Assembly (NCBI RefSeq): GCF_037126465.1
Contig: NC_088202.1
Span: forward strand, 81,014,160 to 81,078,159
DNA from: Ornithodoros turicata
Lineage: Eukaryota > Arthropoda > Arachnida > Ixodida > Argasidae
DNA: 64,000 nucleotides
Direction of reading: 5' to 3'
The translations under genes were made by a program, and so were the position numbers. Every line of letters starts with the position of its first letter. The stretch's first letter is position 1. The notes under the pieces were generated by a model, which ran no database searches, was not told the origin of the DNA, and worked only from the letters and a program-made list of their open reading frames with translations. Positions 54,764-64,000 of this stretch are shown piece by piece.

Positions 54764-57697
54764 TGTGGCCGGCAAATGAAATATGTCAGTAACGCGACCA
54801 CAGTGAGAATACTGACCAGTGATGAAGACCGGTCAACAACGTATCTGTTGTGGAAAGTGCATGAATGGAGAGCTGTACTATTGTCGTGTCGTGTGTGCTG
54901 TCCATACGTTCTCGTGAGTTTGCGATGTACTTACCACTGGTCAGAAGACTAACACTGATGGATTTCATTTTCTGCCTATTCTTTGTAATATAGGAAAACT
55001 CATACGATGTTCACATTCTCCCTTATCAACGGGACATGCACGTTCACATATAGTTAACGTTGACTTACGCAAACTCAACGCACGCTGAATCGCAGCACCG
55101 ATCGCGCAAAAGGGAATGAGCGACATAAAACCTGGAGCGAAACAAACACGGACGCGGACAAAGAAAACCAAGACGACACGAGCTCCAGTAAAAACTTGTT
55201 TATTCTGACGCATATATCAGAAAGTTGGCATAATACGGCGAACGTTGGCGAAGAAACGACTATGTTCAGTTTCTCAAAGGGAATATCAAACGAGAAAGGA
55301 AGGGTGAAGCTCTTGAACTGCTCCAGGTTTTATATGTAGTCATGTACCATCTCGCCCATTCTGGTATTTTAGTTAAGAATACTCGCTCGCCACGGCCGCC
55401 GGATCGCCGCCGTACCACACAACAAGGCTTCGCCCCTACAATGGTGTGCATTTAAATTCTGATCTCACGTTGTTGCTAATGTTTAATGTACACAGGTGTT
55501 GAGTCGAATCACCGCGTTTCACAACGAATTACATTTAAAAAAAAATTGTTGTCCCGTCGGGTGATCCTGTAAAGTGGGATGCCAGTAGATGACATGCATA
55601 GATATGGCTTTTGTAGTGCGTGAAGCACAGTGTTTCTCAAAACAAGGTGGATTCTGATTTCTAGGGTTTCTAAGTATTGTTGTTTTCAATTAATTATTGA
55701 GCTCCAATGAAAGCTATTTGGTTGTGAATCACGATAACGCCATCTCGGTAAACTACTTCAGGAAAAGTTCAAACAGTTCGCCCCGGGGAACTATACTGCA
55801 GCAACCTCCTGCATTCTAATCGAAAAACGATGAATTTGTGAAGATTATCCCGTTGATGACTCACTCCTTCGCTCATCGTTTATATCCAGCGCTGTACAAA
55901 TAGTGCGCTGGTCCCGCGTGCTAATGGAGCACTGCTGTATGTGTGTTAGCGTTCACTGGAATAAAGTAAATGAGATTTCATTGTGCCGAGAAATTAATTA
56001 GGGCAAATTGATGCTAGGAACAGCGTTCGTCATCAAAACTGATTATTTTCCACTCTTTAATATCGATGCTGTTCGAGTTGGGCAATCACTAATAGTCACC
56101 TGTGATAAAGGCTTTTGAAGTTTGAGGCAAGGGCGAAGCTTACAAAAGGAGGATCCTGAATTTAAGGCTGCATGAACTTATCGTCCATTAAACCGGCGTG
56201 CTCGGTTTAGTCTGTTTAGTCTTATAACTAATTGTAGGACTTGGTAAGCCATTTTTTTGTAACCTTTTTGGGATATTTTTATTCTAAGCAACGAGAAATA
56301 GCCGAGGCAGGCCACAAACACGGACGAACAAACACATAAGCCTCGAACGCCCAGAAATTAATTAATTCAAGTGACAGTACGTAAGCTTGTAAGCAAGTAA
56401 CAGTAAGTAAGCTTTTCCCTGAGTTACTTGAATTCATATTTTTATTGTATTTTATTACTGAGAATAATCTAAACACTTCTATGTTTTTGATGTTGTTGTT
56501 TTTTCTTTTTGACAGCGTACTTGACTTTTAGAAGTCTAATGCAGAAACACGAGATCTACTGCTATGTCCTCATGTTCTGTCAGGACTTGACTTGATTTGA
56601 AAATGGAGAAAAATATGAATAGTTTGGCCCAACTCTCGTTATAGTTTGCGTGGCGACATGCTGCGCGTACGGCAGGGTAGAACTAACAGGATAAGTTTTA
56701 TCATCTCGGGTTCTTTAACGCACGCCGAAAATCTCAGACACCCGGTGCTGGAAGCACGATGTTACGGATAACTCGGGTCTGCTACTCCAGATCAGGAAAT
56801 GTGCCCGACGTTTCAAACTGAACGCATTGTCATTGCGTTTTATCGTACTAGAGAGTTAGGAACTTCTAGTACATCGTCGTTGTTGGAGCGATATACGATA
56901 CGATAACCGATATGCGATAGCAATTTGGTGTCGGCCTTCGTGAGCTCGGGCAGCTCTAGTACACCGTTTACTCCGATATTACGGATGGACCGGAGAGGCA
57001 GCATCTGTAGGCTGTCGAATTAAACACGATCGAGAAAACTACTGAACTGAGTTAAGAATGTGATGTCTTAACGAAGCAACACTGTGGAATTAATGGCTAG
57101 AAGAAAGAGAGTTAGTCAGTCTACCTAAACTGTCCTTCGAAATTTTCTTCGAAATTTTCCGTGTTGCAGCCTTGTAAATCCAAGCCACACCTTTCTTACC
57201 CCACAACATGGCGAGCGCAAGTTTGCTGAACGACCCTCTCCTCCTTGCAAATCGTAGCTGTAGCGAGATCGAGTATATGTTCGTGTACGAGCCAGCACCA
57301 GACATGTGGAGATACGCAACACGTCGGGGTCTTTTCAACATAGGGTTCGCCATAACGAACGAAAGACGCACGAAAGAGCAGCCCGATACTCGGAGGATTT
57401 ATCGTCTTTCGGAGTTTCTGCGGTTATCCGCCGATTACCACGCGCATCAAATGAAAATGATACTATAACAAATATGTCGAATCAGAGACCAGTAACGTGA
57501 CGCACTCACTTCAAAGGCGTAAGGGGAGTTGCTGTTTTGCGAGCTTTCGGAAACGTCATCGTCGACATCTTCCGATCTGCAAAAACTCGCTATTGCATTA
57601 GACATACATTTGCTCAAATAAAAAGAAGGAAGTCAGTAAAGAAAGCAAAGAAATAAAACGCTTAATGTCCGATGTTCAGGGCTGGTAGATTAGCACC
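54764..57697. other. Intergenic DNA downstream of ro
   Basis: A retroposon-like phrase near 55140-55215 (AACACGGACGCGGACAAAG, GACGACACGAG), similar to the hairpin arms at 33600, and a SINE A scrap at 56703-56760. A plus-strand frame at 57208-57468 (86 codons, good ATG context) has no recognisable domain. Confidence 0.45.
56703..56760 (-). repeat. SINE family A, internal fragment
   Basis: CTCGGGTTCTTTAACGCACG and the CCCGGTGCTGG-type phrase match the family body (GAGGGTTCTTTAACGTGCGA at 10380). Confidence 0.5.
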
Positions 57698-57907
57698 CCT
57701 GTTACACGACCAGCCTTCGACGACCGTTGAAGTCAAATGCATTGAAAAACGAGCGTAGCGCCAGCAAGCGTGTAATGTGTCAACTTCTAAAAGGGCATTA
57801 AATCCAATGCTGCTTGACAGGTTGACACATTACACGCTTGCTGGCGCTGCGCGCGTTTTTCAATGCAGTTTGCTTCAACCGGCGTCGAAGGCTGTCCGTG
57901 TAGCAGG
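57698..57907. mobile_element. Hairpin MITE, 87-bp arms
   Basis: Arm 57698-57784 (CCTGTTACACGACCAGCC onward, through GCGCCAGCAAGCGTGTAATG) pairs with 57821-57907, around a 36-bp loop. It shares the CGCC..CAAGCGT core with the hairpin at 60429-60629. Confidence 0.85.
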
Positions 57908-60063
57908 AGTATAAGAAAAATATTTCCAAGAGCAGTACAGTACTGCTTTTTTTTTCCAACTGATGGATGGAACAAGCTCATGCTTGCCCACACCACGTAT
58001 CAAAAATGGTACTGACCTCGCCCTGAAACGTTTAGTCTAATCCAGTAGTTTCTTTGTACTGGGCACCCGTTGCTAAGTGGAGTAATTCGCCTAAGAGCAA
58101 TTCGTCCAAGAAAAGCGGAAGGAAAAGGCTGATGGCATTGTTATTTCTGTTCCTTGTTACAGGTGATGGCTGCTCACACAATTATCCTGTCTGAAGGAAC
58201 ACAACATCCCACCCGCTTCTGAACACCTCTGCTGCATTATTAAGTACGCTTCGACTTTGTTGAACATGATGGCAATTCCTTCCTTCCTTCCACTTCCTTC
58301 TTTCATCGACTTTGTTATTTACTATATATGACATTAAATGAATTTTGAATGTGCCTCTTACATATGTACCTACTCAAGCGAACTGCAAGGGTTCGTTGGA
58401 TTTACAATGTGCACACAAAGAAGCAAAACACTCACGTGTCTTTTTATTTAGTAACATTAGTAACAGCATGCCTCCGAGGCCATATTCGTATTCATACACA
58501 TTTGAATTTACCACTTATGTCTCCTTCTGATCCCTATAACTTGCTCATGGAAAGTCACGAAGAACTAGCGCGAAGTGCAAAACGAATTGTATGATCCAGC
58601 AACTACACAGTGGCACAATAGGCACTTGGACACTTTCAACTCAATTGAATTGTTCATGACTGAGATTTAATTCAGCGAGAAAACTAAGGTCGAAACCTAG
58701 CGGGTTGCAGTCGACATAATTAAACGGAGACTCGGCACCAAAAGCGTGTTGAGGTAACAGTGCGACATCACTCCGTACCGTATGATATTTTAGTGAATAC
58801 TATTTCTCATCCCAAGTGACAGAGATAATTAGGAAATGAATATTTTCCTTTGAGTGATTAGGCGCTCCTCCACAGAAAAGCAGTCACACCACACTGGGCT
58901 TCAGCTCACCGGTATTTCTCGTGTACGACTTTCTGTAGGTTTTGTTTTTACAGCTGGCGAATATTTTAGAACGCAATCGAGGAAGCAGATGACTGGTGAT
59001 CCATTTGGCACGAGGAAGTTATAAAGCGCGTGTCCGAAAAACAACCGGCGGCCCACACGAGGCTACCAGTGACGTACAGGAGGTAGGGGAGGGAAGCATT
59101 TAAACGTTTCGGTTTGGTTCTTGGCTTCCCAGCTGGTTTGGCAACTAACGAGTCCCCGACTGCCAAACCAACTTTATTTCTCATTTCGGAAGAACGTACC
59201 GAACTTATTTGCGCATCCATTATAATAGTTTCGGATTGTCCCGGCTCATATGGAATGGAGGCAGCTGCGAAAGCTCGTCCAGCGGACTAATCCAGTTCTT
59301 TACGAAACAACACGATCTGTAGGTTCCCCTGCACAAACGGGAGGAAGATGCTCCCTCCGCTCGGTGGCTTCAGCACGCGATTCATCTCCCGCAGGCCGTT
59401 CAGCAAAGGAGGGGGTATTTAATGCTGTTTTCGCAGCAATAACCATTCATCACTGTGGTACCCGCACATCGGAAGAACACCTGCCGTCTGGCTCCGTCTC
59501 ACGATGGCCGCCGGGAGTGCGCTATAGGCGGTACAGCAACAAGATGCGAACGCTAACATATCTTAGTCGCGTACATGCTGATGGGTCGCACTTATATAGT
59601 ATGCCGGCAGGAAACCTCTTTCAAATGACTTCATATTGCGTTCATGTTAGTGACATCACCGACGTTCGATCTCTGAATGTGTGTGAGAGACTGAACGCGA
59701 TACGAGGTGGTGGACGATGTAAGCCTACTTGGCGTTGCGCGTTTCATCCCAGTGAGATACTCCTGGAGATACAGTTGTTGAGATATGTCACGGCTTTCTC
59801 TTCTTGCGCTCCGTGCTACATTGTCCTCGGATAAACATTTTATCTGTTTCTAAATTAATTGCATTACAGCGACAGTCCGGACCCAGACCAAAGCCGTAAC
59901 AACGCTGTCACGAGCTTTCTTCTGCAAAACATTTCCATTAAATTCGCATCGAACTATTAATAATTGAACTTTAAATCCAGCAGTTTCGCCCGGTAGCGCT
60001 TTCGTCCCCTTCGGCAACTTCCCGTTCTTCTTCTGCGAACCAAACACCAGAAACTTGCTGATT
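57908..60063. other. Intergenic DNA with one long open frame
   Basis: A plus-strand frame at 59250-59834 (194 codons, ATG to TAA) is longer than expected by chance in this composition. It has a moderate Cys/Arg content and no recognisable motif. No splice or promoter evidence. A (CTTC)n-like stretch lies near 58280. Nothing else recognised. Confidence 0.4.
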
Positions 60064-60320
60064 ACACACTCTACAGACAGAGTTTCACTGCATAGCACGT
60101 TCCTAGGCAACCGTCATCCCGAATGACAATGTTCACTCCCTTGATTTGATTAAAACGGGGGGGGGGGGGGCGTACACCATTTCTGTGGCGATCATGAACA
60201 TCATAATGCCACAAAAATGGCGTATGTCCCCCGTTTTCAGCAAATCGGGGGTACGCATGATGTCACTCGGGATGATGGTTGGCTAGGAGCGTGCTATGTG
60301 GTGAGGCTCATTTTAAAGAG
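60064..60320. mobile_element. Palindromic MITE, most complete copy
   Basis: The left half (TGCATAGCACGTTCCTAGGC, GTCATCCCGAATGACA, ATTAAAACGGG, CGTACACCATTT) is complementary to the right half (AAAATGGCGTATGTCCCCCG, TCACTCGGGATGATGG, GGCTAGGAGCGTGCTATG). A G run (60157-60169) lies in the left half. Fragments are at 14001, 29888 and 46270. Confidence 0.75.
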
Positions 60321-60428
60321 CGCATTGTCTGACATCTCAAAACCATGGCCTAATCAAAGAGAGATACCCATATTTAGTTAAGTTTCCCATCGAAACAATC
60401 CTCAGCCAACCTCATAACCCTGCCACAA

Positions 60429-60629
60429 GGGCACTCTTCAATGATCATTGAAATGAATGGCAATTGAACATGCGATCGTGGACGTTGAACACACCACCAA
60501 GCGTCTAACATGTGAACTTTTCAACATACATTCAATCCCATGCTTCCTTACAAGATGGCAGTTAAACGCTTGGCGGCGCTACGCGCAGGTTCAATGGCCA
60601 TTGGTTTCAATCATCATTGAACACTGCCC
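60429..60629. mobile_element. Hairpin MITE, GGGCASTSTTCAATGAT ends
   Basis: GGGCACTCTTCAATGATCAT at the left and ATCATTGAACACTGCCC at the right are inverted. Pairing continues inward through CAATTGAAC and CCACCAAGCGT. No target duplication recognised. Confidence 0.7.
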
Positions 60630-60991
60630 ATGTTACCTCAGTCGTACTCCCCTGTGACGTCCGCCAAGATGGAATGATCATGCTAACATCACCGTGAAAC
60701 CGAAACCGGCACATGAACAGGTGCCGTTCATTTTCCTTCGCTATCTCAAAACCTACGACGGTCCTGGATGATATTCTACATCTTACATGTAACTTACAGT
60801 CGAATACAGTTATGATCTCAAAAGCAGTCAACTGCTGCAGACTGTACCTTGACCGTGTCAATTTCACAGTGATACCATGGCCATCAACATGACCATGTTA
60901 TCGATGCGCAGGACTACTTCACCGCCCACCGCATGATATAGGCTCATGATTGATTGACACTGCTTTCCGCGAGCTGCGTGCGACCCCAACG

Positions 60992-61864
60992 CATAGATGG
61001 GGAGTAACGCGTTACAAAGTAGTGCGTTACCGGTAACGCGTTACATTCGAGTAGTGAAATATGGTAACGCATTACATTTGGGAGAAAAGTAATGAGTAAC
61101 GTAACGTCATTACATTTTTAACAACTAACGCGTAACGGCGTTATGCGTTACTGCGTGTTCTGGAACTTCAAAGCTTGAGCGAGGACCGTGCCTGCAGAAT
61201 CCGGGAAAATCCCCGATTTTTTCTATCCATCTTCAACAATGACAAGAAGGTCACATCGACACCCACGAAGAACGCAAAAGAAGGGTTGTTGACCTACCCT
61301 GGTTGAGGTGTCACCTTTGTTTACCACTTCTGTTTTTCACTCCCTCTGGTATTTTTCGGACGAATGGGGCAAAAGCGGCAGAAAAATAGCCTCTACCCTC
61401 TGAACAAGTAACACGTACCAAGGACTTGGCTTTTTGGATTTGTACTGTATGAGATAAAAGGTCACCGTCTCTATCAACCTTGACAAGGAGCACTCACTGG
61501 TCATTAGGCGTCCTCTCAGCCCAACGAGCGAAGCTCATCGATTAAAAATTTTGAACATCAACTACTTCTGCGTTGCAATAAATCATACATGTAAGTTGTG
61601 TTCATGCGTGACCCTTGTTTGTGCCCAACATTGCTTGTATTGATTTGCGGAATGCACTTATGTGACTCAACCAAAAATGGTACATATTATAAGGACAACT
61701 GGTGAAGTAATGCAAAAGTAACGGCATTACTTATCAGAAGTAACGGCGTTAGTAACGCGTTACCTACTACCGCAACAGTAACGAATAACGTAACGCGTTA
61801 CTTTTTGAAAAAGTAGTGAGTAACGGTAGTGCACTACAAAATAAAAGTAACTTCCCCACCTATG
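60992..61864. mobile_element. Non-autonomous hAT-like element, 873 bp
   Basis: The ends are CATAGATGGGGAGTAAC and the complement of CATAGGTGGGGAAGTTAC, flanked by the identical 8-bp duplication CCCCAACG (60984-60991 and 61865-61872). Both ends are packed with GTAACGCGTTAC-type palindromic words (about 61006-61150 and 61710-61840). The middle is ordinary sequence without a transposase. Confidence 0.9.
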
Positions 61865-62059
61865 CCCCAACGTGAGGATGCACCCGGGACCACTCGTGTA
61901 GTTCTCAATAAATGAGATGAGGAATACGAGAGTAATCAGGAACGTAGAGGAGATATGTCCGGTGGCGATTTCAAGTGCCCGTGTGGTTGAGGGCGGCGCG
62001 CTTTGATCCAGAAAAATTCCTCCTGGTGTACGGGGAGTTCCGTGACAGAAAGCACAGTC

Positions 62060-62520
62060 TTTAACACACAAAAAAAGTGACAGGGAAATTCATAGTTTCT
62101 TTAGGAAAATTATGATTTGTTCTGCACTGACCAAAAAATCATCCACGTGTCTAAATATGTTATCAACAGTGTCTCATAATTCACTGACCTTCAAGAGGCG
62201 ATTTACACGGCTACTTCCATCAGCAAGATACAAATCGTTACGGTGCCTTCGACAATACTTTAAAACCAATACAGCCTCACCCTTTTAACGATATATTGAC
62301 CCCCACATATTCAGTCATGGTTGTTCCTAGGTGAATATCTAACAAATTAATAAAGTAGTCGAGCGAACGTGGACAGCTCGTTCGATAAATACCGCGCCAT
62401 ATTTTTTAAATTTGATTTTCAATCTGTTTCAGCAGTTAACATACTCTTGGGTAGCACGTTACAAATCTTGCAATACATGTTAGAGATATCAAGGGAGAAA
62501 AAAATATGTCGTCCTGCTTC
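62060..62520 (-). pseudogene. Penelope-like element, RT remains
   Basis: Minus-strand pieces in order. HIFFSLDISNMYCKI (about 62510-62465) matches the SLDV..MY motif. LLDIHLGTTMTEYVG (about 62340-62300) matches LLDIYLGTT. GCIG follows, then LYLADGSSRVNRLL, and the catalytic block NIFRHVDDFLVSAEQ (about 62155-62110) matches FRYVDDFLV. Several stops and frame changes separate the pieces. No GIY-YIG endonuclease domain was found. A hAT-like element sits just downstream. Dead copy. Confidence 0.7.
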
Positions 62521-63615
62521 AGGTTCCTTGCTTTCTGATGCGGAGTTACTGCTACTTGGCTAACAAGGAAGGGGCGTCAACTCTTAGGCATGTTCTGCGG
62601 AAAGGCACTGAGCTACGCACACCAAGTGCTTCCCTCAGAGACCATAAAAAGCCGTTGTGTCATTTCTGTACGAGCTTTGGAGGTGAGAAAGACACTTGGA
62701 AGCTTACTAGACAGCGTGGAACTCTCATAATAACTCGAAAACAAGCTATCGGAGTGGGCATCTCAACATTTCAGCCGCCATGATCGATACGGTAGGCCTA
62801 TAGAGTGTAACGAACGGTGTCTCCTACGACCGCCCTTTTTTCATGTCGCAGCACAAGGTTTAAACCGTACGATACTCGTTCCCAAGCAATCCAAGCGCAC
62901 ACGTAAGAGCAGACATAACAAACACACTTCGCACACAGCATGGCACACAGAGCAAGGCGGAAGCAAGCACGTATTACATTGGATTGGATACCATGCCTTC
63001 ACGCGTGAAAAGGCTGTGGAAAAATCCGGCAGAATCCAGAACTTCGATCATGGCACCTACCGGACTTGGACAATGGGAGGAGGTCTCGCTTCCGTACAGC
63101 TCCTTTGCTCTCTCCAATTACTCTCTCTCCCAGCGTTTCTTCTAGCCTCTCTCCTTATTATTTATATGCTAGACAGAAGAAGCTGGTTTGCCTTGTTCCA
63201 TTCAGACAAATGTCAAAGTAATCCCAGTTTCACTTTCCTGACTTAAGTTTGCCATGCGCATAGACGCGAATATGTCGTGCGGAATAAATATTTACTTAGT
63301 ATGGTGAGCTCTGTGAAGTGTCTTTTAGTGCTTTGTCCCGTCGTTCTCATGCCCATCACTTTAATCACTTTCAACGTGTACCAGTATAAGGCGAAGCTTC
63401 GATTTCATCGGACTGGATTCGTGTACGTTAATCGATAGCCTTTGACAAAGGATAACTCGAGAATACTGAAAAGCCAAGGGGTGCAAATGTGAACAGTGGA
63501 GTGCCTGAGTACCATTATTAGCTCGTGTTGCACTGCCACAGCAGCCAATGCGTAATACCCACGTCAGGCAATAACGCCGCACCAGTTCTCTGCAGTATTG
63601 GGAAGTGACTTAATT
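62521..63615. other. Intergenic DNA, nothing firm
   Basis: Plus-strand frame 62538-62783 contains CHFCTSFGG, which vaguely recalls a zinc knuckle but is not convincing. No other signal. Confidence 0.45.
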
Positions 63616-63619
63616 ATAA

Positions 63620-63740
63620 GTAACTGTAATGATATTAATTGTAAGCTCCATGCTCATAACACATACATTCTGCCTATTCTCTACAAAGCGGGTAACGTTA
63701 CCAAGCTTCAAAGTATTCAAAGAAGGGCGCTGTATGATCC
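63620..63740 (+). pseudogene. Jockey-like LINE RT fragment
   Basis: KLHAHNTYILPILYKAGNVT followed by KLQSIQRRAL resembles the stretch downstream of the RT core in jockey-clade LINEs (usual form YxxYIxPILEYAS..W.P....I.KLE.VQRRA). It is cut off on the right by a SINE. Short and diverged. Confidence 0.5.
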
Positions 63741-63922
63741 TGCAGCTGAGGGTTCTTTAACGTACGATGAACGCTCATCCTCGGAAGCTCCCTCGCGGAA
63801 GACGGCGTGTCAAAGCAACTTGTACCCTGCCAACAAGTTGCTGGCGTTCTCGACCGGGTTCGAATTCGCGCTCTCGGGATCAGAAGGTGAACACGCTACC
63901 GACTGAGCCACCAAGGCCGGTA
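63736..63922 (-). repeat. SINE family A with complete tRNA-like head
   Basis: On the minus strand the head has an A box (GGTGGCTCAGTCGGTAGCG) and a B box (GAATTCGAACCCGGTCG). After it come GGGTACAAGTTGCTTTGACA, CGCCGTCTTCCGCGAGG and AAAGAACCCTCAGCTG. The 3' end beyond that is missing. It defines the 5' end of the family whose tail is seen at 10297 and 756. Confidence 0.8.
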
Positions 63923-64000
63923 CGGAGGCAGTAGGGAAACGACGTAGGGACACCCCACTTCCCAACGACGGTGACGGTTTGGGAACTGACGCCACAGCCC
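63923..64000. other. Window end, nothing recognised
   Basis: Too short to interpret. Confidence 0.5.

Noticed and set aside
62538..62783. CHFC-containing frame as a Gag zinc knuckle
   Set aside because: Only two cysteines are suitably spaced, there is no histidine-cysteine partner, and no other Gag features are nearby.
63850..63922. Functional tRNA gene on the minus strand
   Set aside because: The tRNA-like boxes belong to SINE family A. No paired acceptor stem or variable-loop structure fits.

Overview
The window looks like a piece of a chelicerate, most probably tick (Ixodida), nuclear genome. It has intron-bearing genes, long AT-rich non-coding DNA and no operons. It carries two tRNA-derived SINE families of a type I associate with ticks, a BEL/Pao retrotransposon, and many palindromic DNA transposons. 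The species call is inference from repeat style; no species marker is present.

The one convincing host gene is a homeobox gene of the rough (ro) class on the + strand. I reconstruct it as three exons: 23771-24152 (proline-rich N-terminus), 50693-50927 (complete homeodomain) and 54504-54705 (C-terminus and stop). An AATAAA signal follows at 54758. The splice phases fit exactly (1, then 2) and give a protein of about 272 residues. The first intron is about 26.5 kb and the second about 3.6 kb; both are full of transposon remains. The homeodomain exon is near certain. The link to exon 3 is strong, and the link to exon 1 is good but unproven.

Region by region: 1-1446 is ordinary intergenic DNA. 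1452-8785 is a nearly intact BEL/Pao element with near-identical LTRs and a GGGTT target duplication, but its reading frame is broken once in the protease and once in the integrase. 11.9-13.8 kb is a degenerate GATAA/TTATC-rich repeat split by a hAT-like element (12080-12783, perfect 8-bp target duplication). 14247-22770 is a giant inverted-repeat element: two arms of about 3.1-3.2 kb, about 2% diverged in the stretch compared, around a 1.35 kb centre, with TATA at both ends. Each arm carries the same set of outward-reading coding remnants. 23.56-23.77 kb is a GC-rich CCAAT-containing candidate ro promoter.

The ro intron 1 (24.15-50.69 kb) holds a 538-bp tandem duplication, degraded Ty3/Gypsy coding pieces, several hairpin elements, SINEs, a mariner-like element (45299-47160) and a possible antisense exon for a small six-cysteine peptide (33763-34043). 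Intron 2 holds a TIR element, a SINE, a repeat-free block with clustered homeodomain-type sites and a 5'-truncated LINE. Downstream of ro (54.8-64 kb) are more hairpins, a hAT-like element (60992-61864, 8-bp duplication), Penelope-like RT remains, a LINE RT scrap and a SINE. No functional tRNA, rRNA or CRISPR array was seen.
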